This document shows positions 23,981 through 33,475 of a stretch of 35,969 nt of DNA, piece by piece. The DNA lies in NCBI GenBank assembly GCA_938021205.1, contig CALIGI010000051.1, positions 1 to 35,969 on the forward strand. Reading direction: 5' to 3'. Under the pieces are notes generated by a model. That model was not told the origin of the DNA. It worked only from the letters and a program-made list of their open reading frames with translations, and made no database searches. A program made the position numbers and the translations under genes. Source of the stretch: an uncultured Pseudanabaenaceae cyanobacterium. GTDB taxonomy: Bacteria; Cyanobacteriota; Cyanobacteriia; PCC-9006; JAAUQQ01. Every line of letters begins with the position of its first letter. Within the stretch, counting starts at the first letter, position 1.

Positions 23981-25477
23981 TTAGCTGCGGCGATCGCTCT
24001 GCAAGCTTCTAGCAACATCGCTGCTAACGATGGCCCGACCGAGACGGATGCCGCTCTGGGAAAACTGCTGGACGCTGCTTTGGAGGACATTGCGGGGTTG
24101 CTGCGCACTGCGTTGTTGGCTATGGCGCTGATACCAACGCATGATCACTTCTGCTAACCGCTGGGAATTATGGCGGACCAAGCCAGAAGGCTCCTCGTCC
24201 ATCACGTTGGCCACCACGACTTTTCGACCAGTGGCAGCCACGGCTTCTCGGTCGAAATCGACGGGGTGGGATTGCTCTTGGGCGTAGCGCTTCAGGGCGA
24301 CTGGGGAGGGAGGACGGCGTTGGAGCAGAACCGCATCGAATAGCTGGCGATCGCAGGATCGATCAATCGCTTCGATATGGTCCGACACGCTATAGCCGGT
24401 GGTCTCACCCGGCTGGGTCATCACATTAGAAATGTAGATACGAGGCGCAGTGCAAAGATCGATGGCTGCGGCAATTTCAGGAACCAACAGATTGGGAATA
24501 ACACTGGTGTAGAGACTGCCGGGGCCAATGACAATCAAATCTGCCTCAGCGATCGCTTCGACAACCCCAGGGGTGGCCGGAGGGCCTTCAGGGAGACAGC
24601 CGATGGTGGTGATTTTGCCATTGGCTTCGGGGATATTGGATTCCCCCTCGACGATGCGGCCATCTTCTAGCTCTGCCCAGAGACGCACATCGGTGAGAGT
24701 TGCAGGCAGAACCTTACCTCGGACGGCTAGAACTTCAGAAGACGCAGCGATCGCCTGCTCAAAGTCCCCCGTGATGTTGGTCATGGCCGACAAAAACAAG
24801 TTGCCAAAGCTATGACCTGACAAGCCATCACCCGTCTCAAAGCGATAGCTAAACAGTTCCGTCAGTAATTTTTCTTCGCTTGCCAGGGCAGTGAGGCAGT
24901 TGCGAATATCACCGGGGGGTTGAACACCCATTTCACGCCGCAGACGACCGGAGGAGCCACCATCATCAGCCACCGTGACAATGGCGGTGATGTTGGTGCT
25001 GTAGGTCTTGAGACCCCTGAGCAGCGTGGAGAGGCCAGTGCCCCCTCCAACCACGACAATCTTGGGGCCTTTATTCAGGCGACGGTGGTTGAGCAGCATG
25101 TCCACCAGCTCCTCATCCCGCTCAGGCATGAGCACATCACTGATGCTGTCGAAAGTGCGGCTATGGCCCCAGAAGACAAAGGCAACGCCCAGGAAGAGCA
25201 AGACTGGCCCGCTGATATGGCTTGGCACGACGCTGGCAATAATGCCTAGGGCATCGCGGGTGAAGCGAATAATGTAATGAACTGGGCTTAGATCAGCCCA
25301 GATTGCCAGGCCCAGGCCTGCCATGACAACGCCTACGGTACTTAGCACCATCCAGCGCTTGACGAGCAGTCCTGGCATTAGCCATTTAAGGCCTTGGCTC
25401 ACTCGCCGAGGGGTGCGTTGACGAGAAGCATTGCCCAGACTATGGATCGTGCGTTTCAGCAGGCTCATGTTATTCAT
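23981..25477 (-). CDS. YvcK-family (gluconeogenesis factor / UPF0052) protein with N-terminal membrane helices
   Basis: YvcK/CofD-like proteins bind UDP-sugars and are needed for growth on gluconeogenic carbon and for cell-wall regulation in Bacillus and mycobacteria. The nucleotide-sugar-binding region is intact: [19 protein letters not shown] and [16 protein letters not shown], then [73 protein letters not shown]. Before it are hydrophobic segments ([34 protein letters not shown]), the membrane-anchored arrangement I expect for cyanobacterial members. The start is unsure: ATG at 25477 (chosen, AGGA three nt away) or 25468. A 42-codon upstream extension to 25603 lacks homology-like sequence. 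Confidence 0.92.
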   Translation of the reverse strand: MNNMSLLKRTIHSLGNASRQRTPRRVSQGLKWLMPGLLVKRWMVLSTVGVVMAGLGLAIWADLSPVHYIIRFTRDALGIIASVVPSHISGPVLLFLGVAFVFWGHSRTFDSISDVLMPERDEELVDMLLNHRRLNKGPKIVVVGGGTGLSTLLRGLKTYSTNITAIVTVADDGGSSGRLRREMGVQPPGDIRNCLTALASEEKLLTELFSYRFETGDGLSGHSFGNLFLSAMTNITGDFEQAIAASSEVLAVRGKVLPATLTDVRLWAELEDGRIVEGESNIPEANGKITTIGCLPEGPPATPGVVEAIAEADLIVIGPGSLYTSVIPNLLVPEIAAAIDLCTAPRIYISNVMTQPGETTGYSVSDHIEAIDRSCDRQLFDAVLLQRRPPSPVALKRYAQEQSHPVDFDREAVAATGRKVVVANVMDEEPSGLVRHNSQRLAEVIMRWYQRHSQQRSAQQPRNVLQSSVQQFSQSGIRLGRAIVSSDVARSLQSDRRS

Positions 25478-25765
25478 AGGTCCTGTCTTCAGGTGCCAAC
25501 TGCTGTCCATTCCGGTCGAGCAGAGCACCCAAATATATCCTGTTTGCCTAATGTTGGTCGGTTCGTTGCGCTGCTTGGAATTACTTTGTCCCGCAACCTT
25601 CATCCGTCGTGCTGAACCTAATGGAAACTTAAGCTTCGGTAGATTAAGCGCTAGGACTGGAATTTTAATGCAGACAAAAGTGACTTAGATTCTGGGGAGC
25701 TACAGTAGGGCTGTGCAGACAGAGGTGGTTGCAATCCACGGTTGCCAGAATGGGAGAGACTGGGA

Positions 25766-26566
25766 ATGGCTGATGCTTCGGTACCGCTGATCGAATTGCG
25801 AGGGATTCATAAGGCCTTTGGCAATCAGCCAATTCTCAGTGGGGTGGATTTAAAAATCTGGGAGGGCGATCGCATTGCGGTCATTGGTCCCTCAGGCACG
25901 GGTAAGTCAACTATTTTGCGCATTATTGCCGGTTTGCTCATGCCTGACCAGGGGCAAGTACTGCTGCGAGGTGAACCCCGAGAGTCCTCAATCGAAGATA
26001 GTACTGACCCGTTTTACATCAGTTTGGTGTTTCAGCAGGCGGCGCTGTTCGACTCTTTAACTGTGGGAGAGAATGTGGGCTTCTTTCTTTATCAGCACTC
26101 TACACTCCGGTCTAAACAGATTAAGGAACTTGTCGACGAAAGTCTCCAGCGAGTTGGCCTAGAGAATGTGGCCCATCTGTTCCCAGCGGAGCTTTCCGGA
26201 GGAATGCGTAAGCGGGTGAGCTTTGCTCGGGCAATTGTTGAAGATCCCACCCAACCAGAACAGCGTACGGAGATGATCCTCTATGACGAGCCAACGGCGG
26301 GCTTAGATCCCATTGCCTCCACAGTCATTGAAGATTTGATGGGGGACTTGGGCTGCGAAAATGCCTTGGGCTGTTCTAGTTATTTGGTTGTAACTCACCA
26401 GGACAGCACGATTCGGCGGACAGCTAAGCGAGTGGTCATGCTCTACGCTGGCAAGGTCGCCTGGGAGGGGCATGTCTCCGAGATTGATGAGACGGACAAC
26501 CCTTTTGTCCGGCAGTTTTTTAGTGCTAGCGTCCAAGGGCCAATCCATATGGCTGGTTTCCAATGA
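25766..26566 (+). CDS. ABC transporter ATP-binding protein, MlaF/TGD3-like
   Basis: ATPase of a lipid-transport-type ABC system. Its sequence shows GPSGTGKS (Walker A), VFQQAALFDSLTVGENVGF (Q-loop region), LSGGMRKRVSFARAI (signature), MILYDEPTAGLDP (Walker B) and VVTHQ (H-loop). The MlaF-like pattern is the M in LSGGM and the YDEPTAGLDP segment. Its partners in this family are a permease (MlaE/TGD1) and an MCE protein (MlaD/TGD2); none is in this window. The start is the ATG at 25766, with GGAGAG eight nt upstream; a TTG at 25742 would extend it. It is divergent from yvcK. Confidence 0.93.
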   Translation: MADASVPLIELRGIHKAFGNQPILSGVDLKIWEGDRIAVIGPSGTGKSTILRIIAGLLMPDQGQVLLRGEPRESSIEDSTDPFYISLVFQQAALFDSLTVGENVGFFLYQHSTLRSKQIKELVDESLQRVGLENVAHLFPAELSGGMRKRVSFARAIVEDPTQPEQRTEMILYDEPTAGLDPIASTVIEDLMGDLGCENALGCSSYLVVTHQDSTIRRTAKRVVMLYAGKVAWEGHVSEIDETDNPFVRQFFSASVQGPIHMAGFQ

Positions 26567-26663
26567 AATGAGGCTCGAGATGCTCTGCCCAGGAGAGAAA
26601 ACCTTGGATGTAGAAATCTAGACAGAGAGATGAGGACTGGAATTAGCTTGCTGTTCCCTTGGC

Positions 26664-28469
26664 TTACGGCATCGGGGAAGCTTCTGGCGACTGGGGACGA
26701 GAACGCACTGGAGCAAAGCGTGGCTGACTGGGCGGCGGTGCGGAGTTATTGTCTGGCAAGGCCTCTGCCGCTGCGAGCCGTTCTGCCTTTTCGATGGCGG
26801 GCAGCTTCAAAAGTATGCCAATTGTGGCCCAGTAATAGACTGCTACGGGATCCACATCTAATGGGTAGTAATAGGTCTGATAACTGATGAAGAATACGAA
26901 GACCCACAAGCACAGTGCAAAGCCCTTGAGGTTGCGATCTTTGACTTGACGATAGGCCTTAAAGGTAAACCAGCTCAAGGCTGAGACAAAGAGAAGAAAG
27001 GCTATAAAGCCAATCAGCCCAGTCTCGTACATGATCTTAGGGAACCAGGTTTCCACGAGCAAAGTGGGACCAAACAGTCGTGCTGAGTTTGTTGCACTTC
27101 CTAAACCATTTCCCAGGGGCTTGCCATCAATCAATGGCATGATGAAGTCGAATTGATGGGCAATGATGTCCCCAGGTGGAGAAGCTTGCCAGCGAGAAAC
27201 AAAGCTATCAAGACGCTCTTGAACAACATCGGCATAAACGACAATACCTCCGAAGATTAAGGCTCCCAAAGTCCCAATAATGGGGATGAAGCGCTTAATG
27301 TCGAGCAGTCTAGTGACGAGTAAGAGGATGATTAGAATCACCACACAGACCGGCACTAGGGCAAGGGCAATACGTTGGCCTGAAATGAGGGCTGAAACAA
27401 ATATCGTGGCCATGCCAAGGAAGCCGACAAGCCGCCAGACAAGCTTGGTATCGAAGAAGCTCGCTGCGAGGGTGAAGTAAGCATTGCTAATTAAAAACCA
27501 GCCCCACTGCCAGGGGGCAACAAAGGTTCCAGGTAAGCGGATTATTCCCTGGGATGGACTGTAGACCAAAGAACCGCCAACCAGACATTTTGCTGACAGT
27601 GTGGCCTTAAAGAGTTCATCGCCTGTGAGGTGATCGGTCCCGGCGCAGCGTCCTGTTTTGAGCATCATGAGCTGTAGCAGCGAAAGCACAGCACAAGTGA
27701 CAGCTAAAACAATATGACTACGAACAAAGAAGAAGAATTCTTTGCGACTCCTAATCAGGCTCTGCATGCAGAAAATTAGGGGCACGTAGCCCATAAAAAC
27801 CTTGAGTCCGAGAACTCCCTGGGGAAAGGGTTTGCCCTCTGCACAGGCTTTCTTGAGCAGCTTTGCCGATTCGGTACAGTCTGGGAGAAATTGACGCGGC
27901 AGATTGACAAACAGGAGCACGAGGATGCAAGTCACGAGGAGAACCCACATCCAAGGCAGGACCTTGCGAGGATTCCAGAAGTCTTGTTTTTCTTTGCCTG
28001 CCGCGATGAGCAGCGCTATCATCGCCGGGTAGTAGAAGGCATCCTTCGCAAGCTGAAAGATGGCATTTCCACCTGCGAGCCAGTAGGTCACCGTGCCCGA
28101 GAATGGCATGTAGAGAAAGAAAAACCACAGGGCTTGGCGAGGATAGCGGTAGGACAGAGCAAAGGCTAAAGTTGCGCCTCCCAGGGCGATGCCGAGCTTT
28201 GGGCCAGCAGCGAAAAAGGCGATCGCCCCCAGCACAACTGCAATACCCGTTAATGGCGTCACAAATCCAATAAAACTTTTGCGAGCAGCGGCAGCAGCCC
28301 GTTCTTTCTTTGCTTTCTCTTGGGGCGAAAGCTCAGGCTTTTCGGGCTTAGCAGCTTTCCCCCTTTTCCCGCCTTTTCCTTTGCGGCTGGTTTTGCCAGG
28401 GCTGGGGCGCAGCGGCTGGGCCGAGGAATCAGCCGAGGAATTGGATGGGGAGCGTCCTGCCTGTTGCAT
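26664..28469 (-). CDS. O-antigen-polymerase-like membrane protein, HpsL-like
   Basis: This 601-residue protein has a cytoplasmic N-terminus (1-65) rich in Lys, Arg, Ala and Pro (SRKGKGGKRGKAAKPEKPEL), then about ten hydrophobic segments, and a loop with RLPGTFVAPWQWGWFLISNAY resembling the Wzy/O-antigen-ligase periplasmic region. The C-terminus (YYYPLDVDPVAVYYWATIG, then a Pro/Ser-rich tail) ends the membrane part. The arrangement recalls HpsL of the hormogonium polysaccharide locus in filamentous cyanobacteria, so a role in exopolysaccharide assembly is likely; I leave the symbol empty because I cannot align it. ATG start. It is convergent with the ABC ATPase, and the second MITE copy lies upstream. 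Confidence 0.75.
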   Translation of the reverse strand: MQQAGRSPSNSSADSSAQPLRPSPGKTSRKGKGGKRGKAAKPEKPELSPQEKAKKERAAAAARKSFIGFVTPLTGIAVVLGAIAFFAAGPKLGIALGGATLAFALSYRYPRQALWFFFLYMPFSGTVTYWLAGGNAIFQLAKDAFYYPAMIALLIAAGKEKQDFWNPRKVLPWMWVLLVTCILVLLFVNLPRQFLPDCTESAKLLKKACAEGKPFPQGVLGLKVFMGYVPLIFCMQSLIRSRKEFFFFVRSHIVLAVTCAVLSLLQLMMLKTGRCAGTDHLTGDELFKATLSAKCLVGGSLVYSPSQGIIRLPGTFVAPWQWGWFLISNAYFTLAASFFDTKLVWRLVGFLGMATIFVSALISGQRIALALVPVCVVILIILLLVTRLLDIKRFIPIIGTLGALIFGGIVVYADVVQERLDSFVSRWQASPPGDIIAHQFDFIMPLIDGKPLGNGLGSATNSARLFGPTLLVETWFPKIMYETGLIGFIAFLLFVSALSWFTFKAYRQVKDRNLKGFALCLWVFVFFISYQTYYYPLDVDPVAVYYWATIGILLKLPAIEKAERLAAAEALPDNNSAPPPSQPRFAPVRSRPQSPEASPMP

Positions 28470-28814
28470 GGCGTCTGGGGAGCCTGGAGAAAAAACTTTG
28501 GTACAGGATAGATGGGGCGTAAACCTAGACCCTATGGCTCAAGGTGCCCAAAACTAAGACCTCAGGCTTCAGTGAAACTGCTCTGTCTCAGAGGTTGTTT
28601 GAGAATTCGGCCAAGTGTCACATTTGCGACCTCGGCCAGCTATCAAACGTCGGAATTCCGTTGATTTTGGCAGCACCATAGGTCATCCTGCTACAGCTAG
28701 ATGCCCTGCTCAAACAACCTCTCAAGTTAGATTTTTTTATTTTTTTGACAACAGTTATCGCTTGTTCCTCAAGCTATAATCTGTGTCGCAACTGAGGCCG
28801 ATGCATTGCTCCTA
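28470..28814. other. 345 bp spacer holding MITE copy 2 and T-runs
   Basis: It contains the MITE (28591-28721) and, just after it on the plus strand, two runs of seven Ts around 28730-28747. A TATAAT (28775-28780) on the plus strand follows a TTGACA at 28745, but the gap between them (24 bp) is too long for a sigma-70-type promoter. No gene is seen. Confidence 0.4.
28591..28721 (+). mobile_element. MITE-like element, copy 2 (131 bp)
   Basis: The ends are GAGGTTGTTTGAG and CTCAAACAACCTC, exact inverted repeats. It is flanked by TCA on both sides (28588-28590 and 28722-28724), a plausible 3 bp target duplication of the TNA type used by IS5-like elements. It aligns end to end with the reverse complement of 5391-5520. 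There is no transposase. Confidence 0.85.
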
Positions 28815-30344
28815 TTAAGAATTTGGTAATTTCTTGAGCTCGGCTGGGGAAAGTGAGATATCTGGGCCATCTTGGCTGATGTCTGCTTGCTGCGATTTAA
28901 GCGGCTGCTGTTGCTCGACGCCAGGCTGGGCGCGGACGAGCTCCGGTGGCAGTTGAGCCACGGTCGCTTCGGGTAAGTTGGCGGCGTTGGCATAGAGGCG
29001 GACATAGTCCGCAGCGGCGGTTTCCCAGCTCAAATTCTGAGACATGCCTCGTTCTTGGAGACCCCGCCATTTGTCTTTGAATTGGAAGCCTTCCCAGGCT
29101 CGGACTAGACAGGTATAAAGATCCAGAGGCTCATAGCGATCGAAGCAATAGCCATTACCCTTTTCATTCATGGGCTCATGGTGGAAGACCGTATCGACCA
29201 AGCCACCCGTGCGCCGAACGATGGGGACAGAGCCATAGCGTAGGGCCATCATCTGGCTAATGCCACAGGGCTCGAAGCGGGAGGGCATCAAAAAGGCATC
29301 GGTCCCCGCGTAGATGCGACGGGATAGAGCATCGTCGTACATCAGGTAGCTCGCCATGCGCCCTGGAAAGCGCGATGCCATTTGCCAGAGCTGTTGCTCG
29401 TAGTAGCGATCGCCAGTCCCCAAAACCACAACCTGAGCGTTGCTATAGGACAGAAACCGCTCCAATATTTGCAACACGAGGTCGATGCCTTTTTGCTCGA
29501 CCAAGCGGGAAACGAGACCAATGAGGAAGACATCTTCATCGACCGTGAGGCCCACTTCTGTCTGGAGGGCAGCCTTGTTGGGAATGCGATCGCCTAATGT
29601 CTCAAGGCTGTAAGTCTGTTTCAGGGCTTTGTCATTGCTGGGGTCGTAGCGGCTGAGGTCAATGCCATTGAGAATGCCCCGCAATTTTTCGCTAATGAAA
29701 GACAGCAAGCCCTCCAGCTCCTCACCATAGGAGGCCGTTTTAATTTGCTCTGCGTAGGTGGGAGAGACAGTATTGACCTGATCAGCATAAAGCAGTGCTG
29801 AGGCCATGGTGTTGTGGCCCTGCATGTACCAGGGGCACCAGGTGATTTGTTCTAGATACCAGCGCCAAGGACCTTGATAGGCCAGGTTGTGGATCGTGAA
29901 AACGGTCGCAATATCTGGAGACTGGTGCATCCAAACTGGAATCATGCCGGTATGCCAATCGTGGCAATGAATGACCTCGGGCTTCCAGTAATTCCAGGAA
30001 AATTCTGCTGCCCCGTTGGCAAAGAAGGTGAAGCGCCAGGCTTCGTCTTCGCCACCATAAATGCGAGTGGGGTCAAAGGCAGGATGGCCAAAGAGGTAGA
30101 GCGGAATGTCGCTGCCGGGGAGCTGACTTTCGTAGACGGCGAAGGGATTAAACATCGCAGCCCCAGTCCATACGGGAGTCTCGGGGATGTCGATTTTTTT
30201 CCCTATGCCACCGTAATAGGGCATGAAGATGCGCACATCATGGCCCATCTTCTTGAGCACTCTGGGCAGGGCATCAACAACATCTCCCATACCTCCCACC
30301 TTGGCTAAGGGACCCACTTCAGCCGCGACGAACAGAATGCGCAT
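28815..30344 (-). CDS. glgA: Glycogen synthase
   Basis: GlgA adds glucose from ADP-glucose to growing alpha-1,4-glucan chains. The family N-terminus [23 protein letters not shown] includes the KxGG motif that binds ADP-glucose (VGGM rather than VGGL). [33 protein letters not shown] and the C-terminal domain motif [14 protein letters not shown] are present, followed by [11 protein letters not shown]. It is a GT5-family enzyme of expected length (509), but the C-terminal 50 residues ([17 protein letters not shown]...) are low-complexity and absent from typical family members. ATG start. It lies downstream of hemC in the same orientation. Confidence 0.95.
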   Translation of the reverse strand: MRILFVAAEVGPLAKVGGMGDVVDALPRVLKKMGHDVRIFMPYYGGIGKKIDIPETPVWTGAAMFNPFAVYESQLPGSDIPLYLFGHPAFDPTRIYGGEDEAWRFTFFANGAAEFSWNYWKPEVIHCHDWHTGMIPVWMHQSPDIATVFTIHNLAYQGPWRWYLEQITWCPWYMQGHNTMASALLYADQVNTVSPTYAEQIKTASYGEELEGLLSFISEKLRGILNGIDLSRYDPSNDKALKQTYSLETLGDRIPNKAALQTEVGLTVDEDVFLIGLVSRLVEQKGIDLVLQILERFLSYSNAQVVVLGTGDRYYEQQLWQMASRFPGRMASYLMYDDALSRRIYAGTDAFLMPSRFEPCGISQMMALRYGSVPIVRRTGGLVDTVFHHEPMNEKGNGYCFDRYEPLDLYTCLVRAWEGFQFKDKWRGLQERGMSQNLSWETAAADYVRLYANAANLPEATVAQLPPELVRAQPGVEQQQPLKSQQADISQDGPDISLSPAELKKLPNS

Positions 30345-30443
30345 GGACAGTTATCTCGGGAGGGGGAGGAGAGGAAAAGGCAAGCGCTTGGAGCGACAGA
30401 CCCTAGAGATGCCATTGGGGACATGGCTTGCCGGATATGCTGC

Positions 30444-30467
30444 GCCCAGCCCCTTTATGGGCTGGGC
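30444..30467. terminator. Hairpin just downstream of hemC
   Basis: GCCCAGCCC (30444-30452) and GGGCTGGGC (30459-30467) pair perfectly around the loop CTTTAT, 20 nt beyond the hemC stop. It lacks a T-run but the stem is strong. It probably ends the hemC transcript before glgA. Confidence 0.65.
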
Positions 30468-30487
30468 ATCTAACAGGGGCTGTCGGT

Positions 30488-31450
30488 CTAGGCCTCGGGG
30501 CGCATTTCCTCAAAGATCTTGGCGAGGATTTCCCCTGCACCTTGCTCTTTAAGCTTATTGGCGAGTTCAATGCCTAGGGCTTCTGCGGTGGTTGCGGGAC
30601 CGCTCACTTGATCTTTGATCAGTTGCTTACCATCGAGGCTAGCCACCATGCCCTTGAGGGTGAGTGCGCCATCGATGATTTCGGTGTTGACGCCGATGGG
30701 CACTTGGCAGCCACCCTCTAGCTCACGCAGGAAGGCGCGCTCAGCATGGCAACGCTGGGCCGTGGGTTCATGCTCCAAGGCCTTGATGACTTTGAGGGTG
30801 TCGCTGTCGCCTTCGCGGCATTCGATGCCCAAAGCACCCTGGCCCACAGCATGGAGGGAGACATCGGGGGGGATGGACTGGTGAATGCGATCGCCCATGC
30901 CCAAACGGTGCAGACCGGCATAGGCCAGAATCAGCGCGTCATATTCCCCAGAATCCAGCTTGGCCAGACGGGTGTTGAGGTTACCCCGCACATCCTTGAA
31001 GCTGAGTTGAGGGTAGTGGTGGCGGAGCTGGGCGAGACGGCGGAGGGAGGAAGTTCCCACAACAGTGCCTTCGGGCAGGGTATCAAGCTGATACTGCTTA
31101 AATTTCTCATGGACCACCAAGGCGTCAGCAGGGTTTTCCCGCTCGGTGATGCAGCCCAGCATGAGTCCTCCCGGCAGATTGGTGGGGAGGTCTTTGAGAG
31201 AGTGAACAGCAAGGTCTGCATCATCTTGGAGCATGCGGACTTCCAGTTCCTTGGTGAACAGGCCCTTGTCACCAATTTTGGCTAAAGGCACATCCAGAAT
31301 GTTGTCGCCTTTGGTGCTCATGGTCTCCACCTCGAAGCTACGCTCCGGGAAGGCTTTACGCAGTTCTGCCTGTACCCAGTGGGTTTGAACCAGCGCCAGC
31401 TGGCTTTTGCGAGAGGCGATGCGGACGGGACGGGGTGGGCTGGAAATCAT
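30488..31450 (-). CDS. hemC: Hydroxymethylbilane synthase (porphobilinogen deaminase)
   Basis: HemC joins four porphobilinogens into hydroxymethylbilane for haem and chlorophyll. The sequence shows [13 protein letters not shown] at the N-terminus, HSLKDLP (Asp87, catalytic), [21 protein letters not shown] and [11 protein letters not shown] with Cys248 binding the dipyrromethane cofactor. The length (320) fits. ATG start at 31450. A minus-strand TATAAA about 28 nt upstream (31479-31484) could be the -10 box, but no good -35 is visible. Confidence 0.95.
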   Translation of the reverse strand: MISSPPRPVRIASRKSQLALVQTHWVQAELRKAFPERSFEVETMSTKGDNILDVPLAKIGDKGLFTKELEVRMLQDDADLAVHSLKDLPTNLPGGLMLGCITERENPADALVVHEKFKQYQLDTLPEGTVVGTSSLRRLAQLRHHYPQLSFKDVRGNLNTRLAKLDSGEYDALILAYAGLHRLGMGDRIHQSIPPDVSLHAVGQGALGIECREGDSDTLKVIKALEHEPTAQRCHAERAFLRELEGGCQVPIGVNTEIIDGALTLKGMVASLDGKQLIKDQVSGPATTAEALGIELANKLKEQGAGEILAKIFEEMRPEA

Positions 31451-31772
31451 GCGCTTAAAGGGTCGAGCTAAAGGACGGTTTATAGCCGTGGCTTAACGGT
31501 TGTTAGGCTGCTGGCGAGTCACCTCATAGACTGTCATCTCTAGGTTGTGAAAGCCATAGATGTTGGTAGTTTGAGGTGGCCGTGAAGTATTCAACGGTTT
31601 TATTTTATGAGGCAGGGCTGGGATCGTTCGGATCAGTCAAGTGATCCAATGCTCAACACCGCGTTCCCCAGATTACCGTTTTGCCGTCCCCTCTGAGCTA
31701 CCTTCCAGGGATTCCTGGCAGATTCTTTTTAGTTTGCGGCGTAGATATCACTCAAGCTATATGGCGTAAGGC
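31451..31772. other. 322 bp spacer between purN and hemC
   Basis: No gene is seen. Two small inverted repeats, GGATCA-GTCAAG-TGATCC (31630-31647) and CCAGG-GATT-CCTGG (31705-31718), occur; the second is followed on the plus strand by a T-rich stretch, but no plus-strand gene precedes it. The promoter of hemC probably lies near 31450-31530. Confidence 0.4.
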
Positions 31773-32531
31773 CTAGGGACAGCGAGTTTGCTCTACGGCT
31801 AGGGCGATCGCTCCTGGTAAAATTTGATGCTCTTGGAATTGAATTCTGCGGTGCAGGCTCTCAGGGGTATCATCCGCCAGAATCGGCACAGCAGACTGCA
31901 TCAGGACAGGCCCGCTATCCATTTCCGCCGTAACAATGTGGACCGTACAGCCCGTAATCGTTACGCCACTGTCCAGAGCTTGTTCGATCGCTCGAATCCC
32001 TTTGAAACTGGGGAGCAAGCTGGGGTGAATATTAATAATACGCTGGGCAAAAGCATCGATCAGTCTCGGGGTAACAATGCGCATCCAGCCCGCCATTATG
32101 ACCCATTCAACGTCATGCTCTCGGAGGGTTTCGGTAATTTTCTGGTCTAGGGCTTCGCGGCTGTCGTAGTCCCGATGATTGAGCAGCATCGTCGGGACAT
32201 TGTGGCGTTGGGCTCGTTCCACCACCCCCGCATTGGGATTGTTGTAGATCAAGATGGGGAGAGTGGCATTGAGCTGCCCTGCCGTAATCGCTTGGGCCAA
32301 GGCCTCAAAGTTACTGCCACTGCCAGAGGCCATAACGCCTAGCCTGACAGGAGCTCCACTGGGGCCTGCCTGGGGCGGCGGTGAGATAAGGCAGGGGGCA
32401 CTGGTTTTACCAGTTGGACGGGTGAAACCAGTCGGAACGGAGGACGGAGCGCTAGACATCGAAGCTGCAACCTGTGGAACCGAATAATCGCCAACATCAT
32501 ACGGTTTTCGCTGTGCTTGCTTGGGTTTCAT
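31773..32531 (-). CDS. purN: Phosphoribosylglycinamide formyltransferase with N-terminal extension
   Basis: PurN transfers a formyl group from 10-formyl-tetrahydrofolate to GAR in purine synthesis. The N-terminal phosphate-binding motif RLGVMASGSGSNFEAL, the catalytic INIHPSLLPSFKG (Asn, His) and TAEMDSGPVL with its Asp are present. The first 60 residues are an extra Ser/Pro/Thr-rich extension with no obvious domain; an internal ATG at residue 25 is an alternative start. The ATG overlaps the stop of the VanZ-like gene by four bases (ATGA), so the two are probably co-translated. Confidence 0.93.
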   Translation of the reverse strand: MKPKQAQRKPYDVGDYSVPQVAASMSSAPSSVPTGFTRPTGKTSAPCLISPPPQAGPSGAPVRLGVMASGSGSNFEALAQAITAGQLNATLPILIYNNPNAGVVERAQRHNVPTMLLNHRDYDSREALDQKITETLREHDVEWVIMAGWMRIVTPRLIDAFAQRIINIHPSLLPSFKGIRAIEQALDSGVTITGCTVHIVTAEMDSGPVLMQSAVPILADDTPESLHRRIQFQEHQILPGAIALAVEQTRCP

Positions 32532-32965
32532 TGCGGAGTCTTAGCGATGCCTTTGTTATTTAGATGGCGTTCTGCGAGGCGGTAACCCATCCAACAGCCC
32601 ACCAAACTACAAATCAAGTCGAGGCCGTCGAGGCTGCGGTTGGGGGAAAGCCCCTGGGAGAGTTCTTCGGCGGTGGTGAAAAGGGCAAAGACAAGGGGAA
32701 ATAGCGGGATGGCCCAGCCCGGATGCAATCTAGTGATGCGCCAGCATTTTCCTTGCAAGACACGGTGACCTAGATACGTGGCGATCGCATAAAGCAAAAC
32801 ATGTAAAGGCTTATCCACATTGGGAATGCGATTCAGCCAGGTGGGTAGCTGCCCAAGATAAGCCAGCCGAAGAAGAACCAAGAAGCCTATGCCATAGAAG
32901 CTCGCTCCGAGGGGCCAAATCCAGCGTTGGCAAAAATTAGAAAGAGACATTTGAAGGAAAGGCAT
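32528..32965 (-). CDS. VanZ-like small membrane protein
   Basis: A 145-residue protein with four hydrophobic segments. The VanZ-like core is visible: NVDKPLHVLLYAIATYLGHR, PLVFALFTTAEELSQGLSPN, RSLDGLDLICSLVGCWMGYRL. VanZ proteins confer low teicoplanin resistance in enterococci, but in cyanobacteria and many other bacteria the family role is unknown. Its stop overlaps the purN start, giving a two-gene unit. The ATG at 32965 has no clear ribosome-binding site. Confidence 0.75.
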   Translation of the reverse strand: MPFLQMSLSNFCQRWIWPLGASFYGIGFLVLLRLAYLGQLPTWLNRIPNVDKPLHVLLYAIATYLGHRVLQGKCWRITRLHPGWAIPLFPLVFALFTTAEELSQGLSPNRSLDGLDLICSLVGCWMGYRLAERHLNNKGIAKTPQ

Positions 32966-33475
32966 CTGAAATTAAACAAACTTTCCTTGGAGACAAAACG
33001 CATGTCCAAGGACTTGTCTAGAGCATCAGTACAACCTCAGTATTTTCCGCAAATCCAAGAATGGAGAGAAGCTTCTACAATGACTGCTTAAAGCTTTGAT
33101 TTAGAGTGCCAGTTCAAATACTCCAACCGTAAAAATTTGGTACGGTAACTCCAGGTTGACTTAAGTATTACTCAAGCAACTGGCCTTCGTGAGGCTACAT
33201 ATTTATGGTTTTTGCCCCATTGAGGTCCGTTTCCCTGGCCACATAGACGGTGATTCCAACCCAAAGCTGGGCAATCTAAGACCGGAACAGTGCTCTTGCC
33301 CATGGGGATAACTGCTCCAAGGCTTTTTCTGTTGACCCGCTTCCACGGTCGTCGTGTTTCACGGTCCTTTAATCAGCGTTGACTCACTTATTGGCTGACC
33401 CACAGGGAGCTCTGCCCACTTGGGGTGATTGCATGGCCCTAAGGCTGACTCTTTACATCGTAAATTCGAACCACT
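32966..33475. other. 510 bp divergent spacer before uxs
   Basis: It separates the minus-strand vanZ-like/purN unit from the plus-strand uxs/ugd unit, so both promoters must be here. Beyond the inverted repeat at 32984-33012 and a direct repeat CACGGTC (near 33346 and 33360), I see no gene. A TTCGAA near 33465 superficially resembles a tRNA T-loop, but there is no cloverleaf. Confidence 0.4.
32984..33012. promoter_or_regulatory. Inverted repeat upstream of the VanZ-like gene
   Basis: TCCTTGGA (32984-32991) and TCCAAGGA (33005-33012) form a perfect eight-base inverted repeat with a 13 nt spacer, about 19 nt before the VanZ-like start. It may be a 5' leader structure or an operator. Confidence 0.3.

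Noticed and set aside
28745..28780. TTGACA and TATAAT on the plus strand facing the glgA 3' end, as an antisense promoter
   Set aside because: The spacing is 24 bp instead of about 17, and no plus-strand gene follows; the TTGACA is mostly part of a T-run.
31630..31718. Small inverted repeats between purN and hemC as a terminator
   Set aside because: Arms of only five to six bases, and the T-rich side lies on the strand with no upstream gene.
33400..33475. TTCGAA with neighbouring bases resembling a tRNA T-loop before uxs
   Set aside because: No matching T-stem, anticodon arm or acceptor stem can be drawn on either strand.
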